22,384 nt of DNA, taken from assembly GCA_034437615.1 (NCBI GenBank), contig DAOTTW010000181.1, forward strand, positions 1 through 22,384, read 5' to 3'. Position 1 is the stretch's first letter. Each line of letters begins with the position of its first letter. Shown piece after piece: positions 1 to 7,047 of this stretch. The notes beneath the pieces were generated by a model, which saw only the letters and a program-made list of their open reading frames with translations, was not told the DNA's origin and made no database searches. Made by a program: the position numbers and the translations under genes. This DNA comes from DAOTTW01 sp034437615 (GTDB taxonomy: Bacteria; Chloroflexota; Anaerolineae; Aggregatilineales; Phototrophicaceae).

Positions 1-1
1 T

Positions 2-1936
2 AGCGACAACGACGCTAATGGAAATGGTGCCGGGGTCGGCGGTGGTCCTTATGACATTGACAATACAGCCTTCACCGATAACGTATCCAGTAGCGCAGGC
101 GGCGCGCTGGCATTCGCTGGCACCGGTACAACGCTCGACAACAGCCTGATAAGCAACAATACGGCTGTTGATGGCGGGGGTATGTTTGTCACCGGAGGGG
201 CCATCGTGACGAATACGCGCATTGTCGGCAACACAGCAACGGGCACCGGCGGCACAAATGGTGGTGGTGGTATCTTCAATCGCGGAACCCTTACGCTGGT
301 GAACACGCTCGTCAGCGGCAATGCCGCCACTGGCAGCAATGGTGGTGGTATCAACCAGCGTGTTGGCGACCTGACGTTGCTTAATGCGACGGTGGCGGGC
401 AACTCAGCAGCAGCAAATGGCGGCGGCTTGTGGCAACGTCAGAATTCTGGTCCCGCAACAAGCAGCGACATCCAGAACAGCATCATCTACGGCAACACAG
501 CGACAGGCACAGGCGACGACGTGTTCCTGGTGACTGGTGCGGTCGCCGATGCCAGCTACTCGCTTTACACCGCATCCGGCACATTCAACAGCACAACCAG
601 CGTTATCGACAGCCCCGACCCGCCAGACGACATCTTCTTCACGCTGCCATCACCCGCACCCAGCACGGATGGCGATCTGCGCCTGGAATTCGACAGCCAA
701 GCTATCGACGCGGGCGACGATAACTTATTCGCCACCCTGAGCAGCCCACCCACAACCGACCTGATCGCCACATCGCGTGAACTGGATGTCGTCACGGTGG
801 CTGATGCAGGCTCCGACACAGGTGGCGCGACAACAGGCGCAATCATCGACATGGGCGCGTATGAGATGGGCGATTGTGTGTTGTTTAGCCCCAGCAACCT
901 GCAAGAAGACACTGGTGCGCCGACAAATTACACTGTGACCGTCGATTGCGGTACAAGCGATTTCAGCACGCTGGGCGGCGTTTTCGGCGTGCAGGTTGAC
1001 CTGGACGACCTCGATACGGGCGATTACGCACTGCAAAACAGCAGCAATCCCTGGACGAACACCGCATTTGCAGACAGTGACACCACCAACCCGCTGGAAG
1101 CGGTCAACCAGCTAAACGGCATCACCGGCCTGCTGGAGTATGGCGCTTCGTTTACAGCACCGGATGCAGCGCTAGATGTTCCGGGTGAGTTAGCAGGTGT
1201 GGGCTATAACACGGTAGCGATTGAGGATGAGCGCTATGAGGGCGCTGCCGAACCCGTACAGACGATCACCTGTGAGCTTTTCAACCTCTCTAACATCACC
1301 AGCACACCGCTGAACGCGAGTTGCTCTGGCCGCGAATACGTGATCGAAGACTTGCTAGAAGGCAGGCTCGATACAAGTATTCGGCTGGAAAGCGACGGCG
1401 ATCTGACGCCAGCAGGGCAGTTCAACAACGCGACACTTGGCCTGTTGAGCGACCCCGACGACAGCAACCCTGATGTTATCTTCGATACTGCTTCCAGCGC
1501 GACGCTCAGTAACGAAGGCGACGTGATCCTGCCTGCGGTTAACGACTTCTCCGATATTGCCGATAGCGGATCTCCGTTGGGCTTGCTGATTGGTGCAGAC
1601 GGGCATGTGCCCTGTGTGGCACTGAACAACGCCAGCGGCTACCCCATGCTTGACCTGAGCGATACGAATGTGCTGGACGGCTTTGCAGAGCTAGTCGCAG
1701 GCGATGCAGACGGTGACTTCGTGATTGACGACACAGATCGGCAGGCAATCGTGGACGAATTCGGCAACCCAGATGATACAAGCCAACCCGAAATCGCAGA
1801 CATCAACGGCGATGGCAATATCAACGTGCTGGATTTGGCCCACGTCGGGCGTAACTTCGGTGAGGATTACAGTGCAGGGGGTGGCAACGATAACCTGCCC
1901 GCCTGTGGACCGCTGCACCTGTACATCGTCTCGTAA
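2..1936 (+). CDS. Secreted beta-helix protein with choice-of-anchor Q, cohesin-like and dockerin regions (5' partial)
   Basis: The frame is open from base 2, so the gene starts upstream of the window; the ATG at 182 is internal. About 644 residues remain. The first third repeats a short pattern of Gly-Gly-Gly followed by L/V-x-N-T/S-x-V-x-x-N, typical of right-handed parallel beta-helix (pectate-lyase-like, polymorphic outer membrane type) proteins. A stretch at about 670-870 contains AIDAGDDN and later IDMGAYE, the signature of choice-of-anchor Q domains. A middle part with GVQVDLDDLD resembles a cohesin-like beta-sandwich, but only weakly. Near the C-terminus two EF-hand-like loops, DADGDFVIDDTD (1703-1738) and DINGDGNINVLD (1798-1833), form a type I dockerin. 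The dockerin is followed by a short tail ending LHLYIVS. I infer an extracellular adhesive or scaffold protein; substrate and partner are unknown. No catalytic motif was recognised. Confidence 0.8.
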   Translation, partial: SDNDANGNGAGVGGGPYDIDNTAFTDNVSSSAGGALAFAGTGTTLDNSLISNNTAVDGGGMFVTGGAIVTNTRIVGNTATGTGGTNGGGGIFNRGTLTLVNTLVSGNAATGSNGGGINQRVGDLTLLNATVAGNSAAANGGGLWQRQNSGPATSSDIQNSIIYGNTATGTGDDVFLVTGAVADASYSLYTASGTFNSTTSVIDSPDPPDDIFFTLPSPAPSTDGDLRLEFDSQAIDAGDDNLFATLSSPPTTDLIATSRELDVVTVADAGSDTGGATTGAIIDMGAYEMGDCVLFSPSNLQEDTGAPTNYTVTVDCGTSDFSTLGGVFGVQVDLDDLDTGDYALQNSSNPWTNTAFADSDTTNPLEAVNQLNGITGLLEYGASFTAPDAALDVPGELAGVGYNTVAIEDERYEGAAEPVQTITCELFNLSNITSTPLNASCSGREYVIEDLLEGRLDTSIRLESDGDLTPAGQFNNATLGLLSDPDDSNPDVIFDTASSATLSNEGDVILPAVNDFSDIADSGSPLGLLIGADGHVPCVALNNASGYPMLDLSDTNVLDGFAELVAGDADGDFVIDDTDRQAIVDEFGNPDDTSQPEIADINGDGNINVLDLAHVGRNFGEDYSAGGGNDNLPACGPLHLYIVS

Positions 1937-1948
1937 ACCGAACCAGTA

Positions 1949-1989
1949 GGGCAAGTATGCGTAACTATTCAGGCAGGCATATTTTGCCC
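1949..1989 (+). terminator. Hairpin after the dockerin gene, possible terminator
   Basis: GGGCAA-GTATGC pairs with GCATAT-TTTGCCC, giving about 11 pairs with one bulge and a loop of about 16 bases. It begins 12 bases after the TAA stop. No T-run follows, so intrinsic termination is uncertain; the hairpin might only stabilise the 3' end. Confidence 0.35.
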
Positions 1990-2028
1990 GCGAATTGGCC
2001 TTCAATCCTTCAATACACCTTCTCAGGG

Positions 2029-2246
2029 GTAGGTACTTCGGCGGACGTGCCACGGCACGTCCCTAAACAACCGTTGTGAACCGTAGGGACACCCAATGGG
2101 GTGTCCGAGGCGGTGCAAACCGCCAATGCCGCCGCGAAAAACGCACGACCACGCTATCCTGTGGTGCTAGCAGGCTTTCCCAGCTAAAAAAACAAGCCAC
2201 GTTTTTGCAACATCGGCGATACGACTCGCGCCGCCGAAATACCTAC
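2029..2246 (+). repeat. Structured intergenic repeat, copy A
   Basis: This fills about half of the 412-base gap between the dockerin gene and the regulator. Outer arms gtaggtacttcggcgg (2029-2044) and ccgccgaaatacctac (2231-2246) are inverted with 15 of 16 matches. Inside, in order, lie three hairpins: GGACGTGCC-ac-GGCACGTCC (2043-2062), GGACACCC-aatg-GGGTGTCC (2087-2106) and GGCGGT-gcaa-ACCGCC (2109-2124). GTCCCTA (2059-2065) also pairs with TAGGGAC (2084-2090). The right part (2125-2230) is unrelated to copy B and contains AAAAACG/CGTTTTT as a further weak pair. The core 2040-2128 matches 5625-5725 on the other strand. No convincing protein is encoded here. Confidence 0.75.
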
Positions 2247-2286
2247 TTGTCCCAAAATCCGAATGCACCCAAGCAGCACATCTCAT

Positions 2287-2315
2287 TTGACGTAACATGC
2301 CAAGTGCGCTACAAT
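2287..2315 (+). promoter_or_regulatory. Sigma-70-type promoter of the LacI-family gene
   Basis: TTGACG (2287-2292) and TACAAT (2310-2315) are separated by exactly 17 bases, matching five of six consensus positions in each box. The expected transcription start is near 2322, giving a leader of roughly 27 bases before the ATG at 2349. It sits directly downstream of repeat copy A and overlaps no gene. Confidence 0.7.
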
Positions 2316-2319
2316 GTCC

Positions 2320-2331
2320 GGGAACGTTCCC
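2320..2331 (+). promoter_or_regulatory. LacI-family operator, probably autoregulatory
   Basis: GGGAACGTTCCC is a perfect 12-bp palindrome with the central CG step typical of LacI/GalR operators. It begins five bases after the -10 box and so covers the predicted start of transcription, where a bound repressor would block initiation. The gene just downstream encodes a LacI-family protein, hence the inference of autorepression. I looked for the same motif upstream of the solute-binding protein at 3541 and did not see it. Confidence 0.7.
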
Positions 2332-2348
2332 AAACCATGTGATGCAGA

Positions 2349-3377
2349 ATGCAAAGCCGCATGTCCAAGCGCCCGACGATCATAGACATAGCACGAGCAG
2401 CAGGTGTGTCGAAAAGCACCGTGTCGCGTGTTATCTCTGGCAATGGCAAGCACGTCAGCGATGAAAACCGCCAACGTGTGCTAGCCGCCGTCGAGACGCT
2501 GGGCTACATCCGCGATAGCGTTGCGAGTGGAATGCGCACGCAGCGCACCAACACCATCATGCTCGTCATTCCCGACATCACCAACCCCTTCTGGCCGGAA
2601 GTTGCCAGAGGTGTGCAAGACGTGATGATGAAGGCCGAGATAGCGGTGGTGCTGGCAAATAGCGACTGGAACGCCGATCAGGAAGCGCGCTTCACCGAGA
2701 CGCTGATTAGCAATCGGCTGGATGGCTTAATCATCAACCCGATCTTCGTGACTCAGCAGGATTTACATGCTTGCAGCGTGCCGACGGTGATCTTAGGCTC
2801 ACGGCCTTACGGCCAATTCGACCGTGTTGGCTCGGACAGTAGAGCCTGCGTGCGCATGGCCCTTAGCCACCTGATATCGCTCGGTCATAGGCGCATCGGC
2901 CTGATACTCGGCCAACGTGAGGGTAACTATCGCCGCACCTGGCTGCAAATGGGCTTGGAAATTCTGCAAGAGGCGCAGCTTTTGCCAACAGATGAGTATA
3001 TTTTCACGGTGCCATTTCGTCAGCAAGCTGGGAAGAGCGCGATGACGCAACTCATGGTGCTGCCGCAACCACCGACAGCCGTATTCTGTCAGAATGATCT
3101 GCTGGCGATTGGGGCCATCGAAGCGGCGCGCAACCTGAATATCGACGTGCCGGAGCAGGTATCCATCATCGGCATTGACGACATCTTCGCCGCATCGACG
3201 ACCATGCCAGCGCTGACGACCATCGCCAAGCAAAAATATGTGATAGGCGTCAAGGCCGCAAACATGCTGCTGGAACGTTTGCAGGCCGACGAACAGCCGC
3301 CTGCCCGACAAATCTTGTTGCCCGGTGAATTGCAAGTCCGCAAATCAACCGGACCACTGCCAGCGTCGCCCACATAG
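2349..3377 (+). CDS. LacI-family transcriptional regulator
   Basis: The 342 residues match the family's usual length. An N-terminal helix-turn-helix at about residues 8-30 contains the characteristic AAGVSKSTVSRVISG, followed by the hinge helix (SVASGMRTQRTNT) that enters the DNA minor groove. The rest is the periplasmic-binding-protein-like effector domain: IPDITNPFW near residue 70, LISLGHRRIGLI around 180, QNDLLAIGAIEAAR around 245 and IGIDDIFAASTTMPALTTI around 275. It is probably a sugar-responsive repressor. The start at 2349 is one choice; ATG 2361 (MSKRPT) is equally plausible and neither has a strong Shine-Dalgarno. The operator in its own promoter suggests autorepression, and the adjacent solute-binding protein is a likely second target. 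The effector sugar cannot be read from the sequence. Confidence 0.93.
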   Translation: MQSRMSKRPTIIDIARAAGVSKSTVSRVISGNGKHVSDENRQRVLAAVETLGYIRDSVASGMRTQRTNTIMLVIPDITNPFWPEVARGVQDVMMKAEIAVVLANSDWNADQEARFTETLISNRLDGLIINPIFVTQQDLHACSVPTVILGSRPYGQFDRVGSDSRACVRMALSHLISLGHRRIGLILGQREGNYRRTWLQMGLEILQEAQLLPTDEYIFTVPFRQQAGKSAMTQLMVLPQPPTAVFCQNDLLAIGAIEAARNLNIDVPEQVSIIGIDDIFAASTTMPALTTIAKQKYVIGVKAANMLLERLQADEQPPARQILLPGELQVRKSTGPLPASPT

Positions 3378-3540
3378 ACGCCCAAACCCATGCTGACCCG
3401 GTTCGCCCTTTTTTCGTGGCGAGATAACAACCAACGATTGCCATAGACAGCAGGAGGTGCACAAGCAAGAGACACAGCAAACCATAAACTGTAGGCAGTA
3501 AACGACGAATTTAGTAAATTAGCTGATTAAAGGTAAAAAA

Positions 3541-5493
3541 ATGCAAACTAAAGCACGTATTCTCCGTTTGACCCTGATGTTGCTACTTGTGGTGGCCCTC
3601 CCTAGCCTGAGCGTCATTGCGCAATCCGACGAAGACATGACTTACAACGAAGCGCCGATTCTGGCCGAGTTGGTCGAAGCGGGTGAACTGCCACCAGTAG
3701 CAGAGCGCCTGCCCGATGAGCCGTTCGTGCTCGAACCGCTGGACGCCATCGGCACCTATGGCGGCACGCTAAACGTGTACGCTACCGATAATTCCCCCTG
3801 GAATGAACTGACGGAAAGCCCGGAGCGCGGCCCGTTGCCCTTGCGCATGGAAAACGACGGCACCATCATCCCCGACATCTTGCGCGACTACGAGCAGGCC
3901 GAGGACAACACGAGCATCACGCTTTACCTGCGCCCTGGCATGAAATGGTCGGATGGGTCGGCGTTCACCTCTGCCGATTTCATGTTCCTGTGGCACGACA
4001 TCCGCCAGAACGACCAGATCGATTACCCGGCCTGGACGATGCGCCACTGGGATATTGCCGACGTGCAAGCACCCGATGAACACACGGTCATCTACGAATT
4101 CACGCGCCCGACGCCGCGTGCTGTGCTGGACCTGCTGCATTGGCGTGGTGGTGAATGGTCACTGTATCAACCCAGCGAATACCTGAAGCAATGGCACATC
4201 GACTACAACCCGGAGGCAGACGAACTGGCGCAGGAAGAAGGCTTCGATACGTGGTTCGAGGCGTTTAACTGGCATATCGGTTTCGTCCCGCAAAACGACA
4301 TCAACAAGCCCACGACGCACCCCTGGCGCATGGTACGGTTCGACTCCACCGTGCGCGTCTACGAGCGCAACCCGTACTTCCATCAGGTCGATAGCGCAGG
4401 CAACCAATTGCCCTATGTTGACCGCGTTGTGTCGCAAATCGTGGATTCCGAAACGTACAACCTTGAGGTTATCTCCGGTCAGGCCGATGTCGCCTACCTG
4501 AATACGACCATCGACAACTTCACGCTGTACAAGCAAAACGAGCAAGCCGGCAACTACGTCGTCAACACCGTGCCCGGCACCTCCGTTAGCGACCTGACCT
4601 TCCGCTTCAACTTCAACAGCGAGGACCCTGAAAAGCGCGACCTGTACCGCACGCCGCAATTCCGTCAGGCGCTCTCGCTGGCGATTGACCGCGAAGAGAT
4701 CAACGACCTGATCCTGCTAGGGCTGGGCGAGCCACGCCAGTACACCGTGCCCTCTGGCACCTCCTACCTGCAACCAGAATGGGAGACAGCCTTCGCGGAT
4801 TTCGACCCCGAACGCGCCAACCAGATGCTAGATGACCTCGGCCTGACCGAGCGCAACGCGGATGGCATCCGCTTGTTAGCCGATGGTGAGCCGCTGCAAA
4901 TCGTCGTCTCTTACGCCGAAGGTGCCTGGAGTGGTAGCGTTGCCGCGCACGAACTGGTGCAGGAATACTGGCGCGAGATCGGCGTTGATATGCAGATTCG
5001 CCCGCTAGATGTCAGCCTGTTCCGCGAACGTGAAAACGGCACCAACTGGGACGTACACTCCGAGAAGGAAGAATTCGGCGAGATGTACGCCTACCTGGGC
5101 GGCAGCCCCGTGACGCCCGTCAGCACGGCCCCCTGGATTACCTGGTACGATGCTCGCCGCGAGGTTGAAGCCGGCAACGCTGACCTGAGCGACTTCGAGG
5201 GTGGCGAACTGCCCGGTGAGGAACCACCGCAGGAAATCATCGAGTTGCTGGACCTGGCGCTGGTCGAGCAGGACGCGACCGTGTATGGCACCGAAGAATA
5301 TGAGGAAATCTCACGCGAACTCTTCCAGCGCATCGCGGATAACACCTATGCCATCGGCACCGTTGGCGAAACGCCGACCATCCTGATCGCCCGCCCGAAC
5401 CTGCGCAACCTGCCGCAAGGGGCTGCTCCCTGGTTCGAGAGCGCGCTGAACATCTCGTACTACTCGGCGCAGTGGTTCTACGACGAATCGTAG
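3541..5493 (+). CDS. ABC transporter solute-binding protein, family 5 (DppA/OppA-like)
   Basis: The 650-residue exported protein begins with a basic N-terminus and hydrophobic core (about residues 5-26); signal peptidase I cleavage is plausible after SVIA, residue 27. There is no lipobox cysteine, so a lipid anchor is not indicated. The family signature lies near residue 130 (LRPGMKWSDGSAFTSADF), and FRQALSLAIDREEIND near residue 380 is also typical. The family binds oligopeptides, but several members next to LacI regulators bind oligosaccharides, which fits this neighbourhood. AAAGG (3529-3533) lies seven bases before the ATG. The 163-base gap upstream contains AT-rich sequence but no clear promoter or operator. 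No permease or ATPase gene follows; the next object is a repeat element, then a gene on the other strand. Confidence 0.93.
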   Translation: MQTKARILRLTLMLLLVVALPSLSVIAQSDEDMTYNEAPILAELVEAGELPPVAERLPDEPFVLEPLDAIGTYGGTLNVYATDNSPWNELTESPERGPLPLRMENDGTIIPDILRDYEQAEDNTSITLYLRPGMKWSDGSAFTSADFMFLWHDIRQNDQIDYPAWTMRHWDIADVQAPDEHTVIYEFTRPTPRAVLDLLHWRGGEWSLYQPSEYLKQWHIDYNPEADELAQEEGFDTWFEAFNWHIGFVPQNDINKPTTHPWRMVRFDSTVRVYERNPYFHQVDSAGNQLPYVDRVVSQIVDSETYNLEVISGQADVAYLNTTIDNFTLYKQNEQAGNYVVNTVPGTSVSDLTFRFNFNSEDPEKRDLYRTPQFRQALSLAIDREEINDLILLGLGEPRQYTVPSGTSYLQPEWETAFADFDPERANQMLDDLGLTERNADGIRLLADGEPLQIVVSYAEGAWSGSVAAHELVQEYWREIGVDMQIRPLDVSLFRERENGTNWDVHSEKEEFGEMYAYLGGSPVTPVSTAPWITWYDARREVEAGNADLSDFEGGELPGEEPPQEIIELLDLALVEQDATVYGTEEYEEISRELFQRIADNTYAIGTVGETPTILIARPNLRNLPQGAAPWFESALNISYYSAQWFYDES

Positions 5494-5503
5494 TGAACGT
5501 AAC

Positions 5504-5849
5504 TACTTCGACAATGCCATAACTGCTTAGCCCTCACCCCAAACCCCTCTCCATTGTTGTCTGGGTATGATGGGAGAGGGGGATTGAGTTCTCAAGGGTA
5601 GGTTTTTCATGATTGATTGTATTTCATGGCGGCTTGCGCCGCCCCGGACAGGTCAGTGCCCTGTCCCTACAGGGTCGCAATCATTCACAACAGGTCTGTA
5701 GGGACGCGCCACTGGTACGTCCGCCACACAGGAACAACGAAAAACCAAACACCTACCCTTGTGAACTCGCTCCCCCTCTCCCATCGTACCCAGACAACAA
5801 TTGAAAGAGGGGTTTGGGGTGAGGGCTGAGTCGTTACATTGTCGAACTA
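5504..5849. mobile_element. MITE-like composite inverted-repeat element
   Basis: Two arms of about 105 bases (5504-5608 and 5739-5849) are inverted copies with few differences. From the outside in they share TTCGACAATG, CCCTCACCCCAAACCCCTCT, TTGTTGTCTGGGTA, GATGGGAGAGGGGG and AAGGGTAGGT. Both ends carry TA (5504-5505, 5848-5849), as expected for insertion at a TA target by IS630/Tc1-type transposases. There is no room for a transposase, so the element would be non-autonomous. It fills the 353-base gap between the solute-binding protein and the EEP gene. Its right end includes the TAG stop codon of the minus-strand gene. It may also act as a two-way terminator. Family membership is inferred from form only. 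Confidence 0.7.
5625..5725 (-). repeat. Structured repeat core, copy B (inside the composite element)
   Basis: Read on the minus strand this aligns along its whole length with 2040-2128. The hairpins in the same order are GGACG...CGTCC (5722-5702), GGACAGG...CCTGTCC (5666-5646) and GGCGGC-GCAA-GCCGCC (5643-5628). GTCCCTA (5705-5699) and TAGGGAC (5669-5663) are also present, with TTGTGAA between them as in copy A. Differences from copy A in hairpins 2 and 3 fall on both sides of the stems and keep pairing, while the GCAA loop is unchanged. Confidence 0.75.
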
Positions 5850-6884
5850 ATCAGCTTGTGGGCGCAGCCGCAGGGTCGCTTGTACGGCGTAATGATCCGA
5901 CCATGTTAATGGCAAGACACGCGCATCAAGCGTTTCAAAATGGGCTGAATGCCAGATGTAGTCAACACGGATCAGCGGGAAGAATAAAGAGGCCCCTGCG
6001 TGTATGACGGGAGCCGTCCAGCCCAAACCGACACCACCTTCGGCCCAGGCATCCTTCAGCACCGCCGCGAAGCGCTTGTAATAATCCGTGCGATCAGAGA
6101 AATTGCAGTCGCATAACACAATGACAGGGTGCGGGTCATTGCGGATCATCTCTAGCGCGTCGTTAACGGCGCGGTCTTGTTCGTACCGAATGAGGGCCAG
6201 AGGCCGCAAGGTAATTTCTGGGCGGGTGGGGTGCAGGCTATAGACGCTGATGGGTTGGCCAGCGATGCGATAGACAGTGCGGATGCCAGCGTCGTCTATC
6301 GGGCGGCCATGCCGATCTTGATAGATGAATTGGGGTGGTTCGATCAGTTCGTTGTTGCTGAAGGTGCCGCGTCGGTTACGAGCGATAATCAGGTCACTGT
6401 AGGGTGCCTGTACCTCGACATCATCGTTCAATTCCTGAAAGCCGATAATATCAGCGTCGAAGGCACCAGCCCGCCAGTTCGCCAGTGCGTCCATTGACCC
6501 CGCCACATTGTAGGTTATGATATCCAGCGTCAGCCCAGCATCGACATTGCGCACAGGTGCCTTCGGCAATAGAAGCGGCCCATACCAAAAGACAAAGGCC
6601 AAGATGCCAGGTAGGGCGTATGCCGCCCATAGCCAACGGTAGCGCGGCACAAGCAAGGCAAGGCACAGCGCTGGCAGCGTCAGCAGGGTCAAGAAGTGCG
6701 CGACCATGTTGAACGCTGCGACAATCGGCCAACGCTCACCGACGCTGATATGCAGCAGGATGAACACCGCGACTATCATGCTATAGGTTGCGGCCAGCGC
6801 AGCGACCTGATGCCGTAAACTATTGAGGATTGCCTTTGACAGCCGCTTTAGCGCCTCGGCAGCTTGCTTGATGCGCGTTTTCAT
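5847..6884 (-). CDS. Membrane-anchored endonuclease/exonuclease/phosphatase (EEP) family protein
   Basis: The 345-residue protein has three hydrophobic segments near residues 27-47, 55-80 and 84-105, followed by an EEP catalytic domain on the far side of the membrane. Metal and phosphate ligands of the fold are visible: N126 (ITYNVAG), E151 (FQELND), H218 (YSLHP), D259 and N261 (LCDCNF), R306 and D308 (RVDYIW), and D330-H331 (WSDHYAV). The fold includes nucleases, sphingomyelinases and inositol phosphatases, so the substrate is open; the arrangement resembles YafD-type proteins. GAGG lies about ten bases upstream of the ATG. The gene diverges from the polysaccharide operon at 7048. Its TAG stop lies in the terminal repeat of the composite element, so insertion may have trimmed or set its C-terminus, though the catalytic core is complete. 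Confidence 0.88.
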   Translation of the reverse strand: MKTRIKQAAEALKRLSKAILNSLRHQVAALAATYSMIVAVFILLHISVGERWPIVAAFNMVAHFLTLLTLPALCLALLVPRYRWLWAAYALPGILAFVFWYGPLLLPKAPVRNVDAGLTLDIITYNVAGSMDALANWRAGAFDADIIGFQELNDDVEVQAPYSDLIIARNRRGTFSNNELIEPPQFIYQDRHGRPIDDAGIRTVYRIAGQPISVYSLHPTRPEITLRPLALIRYEQDRAVNDALEMIRNDPHPVIVLCDCNFSDRTDYYKRFAAVLKDAWAEGGVGLGWTAPVIHAGASLFFPLIRVDYIWHSAHFETLDARVLPLTWSDHYAVQATLRLRPQAD

Positions 6885-6947
6885 GGGTGTGCATCCTCGG
6901 TAAACAACGTCTGTTTCAGTATTGCATGTAGCGCTAAATCTGCTACC

Positions 6948-6977
6948 TTGATTTCATCAGAAATTTGTCGGCACAAT
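6948..6977 (+). promoter_or_regulatory. Possible promoter of the first polysaccharide operon
   Basis: TTGATT (6948-6953) and CACAAT (6972-6977) are 18 bases apart within the 163-base divergent gap. Both boxes match consensus only partly. Nothing comparable was clear for the minus-strand gene. Confidence 0.35.
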
Positions 6978-7047
6978 ATGGCGTCGGTTGGCCGCTTGCA
7001 CCAGCGCACCTTATTCATGAGGGCAATTTTATGAGGGCAACGCCGCG

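Noticed and set aside
1690..1936. Dockerin as evidence of a cellulosome
   Set aside because: No scaffoldin or glycoside hydrolase is nearby, and dockerins are widespread outside cellulosomes.
2076..2342. Open frame of 88 codons in the gap before the LacI-family gene
   Set aside because: It runs through the hairpin repeat and the promoter/operator; composition is explained by repeat sequence, with no recognisable domain or ribosome site.
3378..3540. Second LacI-type operator or clear terminator between the regulator and the solute-binding protein
   Set aside because: Only a four-pair CGCC/GGCG stem and an AT-rich leader were found; no palindrome resembling GGGAACGTTCCC.
4159..4659. 166-codon minus-strand open frame opposite the solute-binding protein
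   Set aside because: Valine/arginine-rich antisense shadow of a well-supported gene.
5613..5829. Overlapping short open frames after the solute-binding protein
   Set aside because: They lie wholly within the inverted-repeat element and read its palindromes; no protein features.
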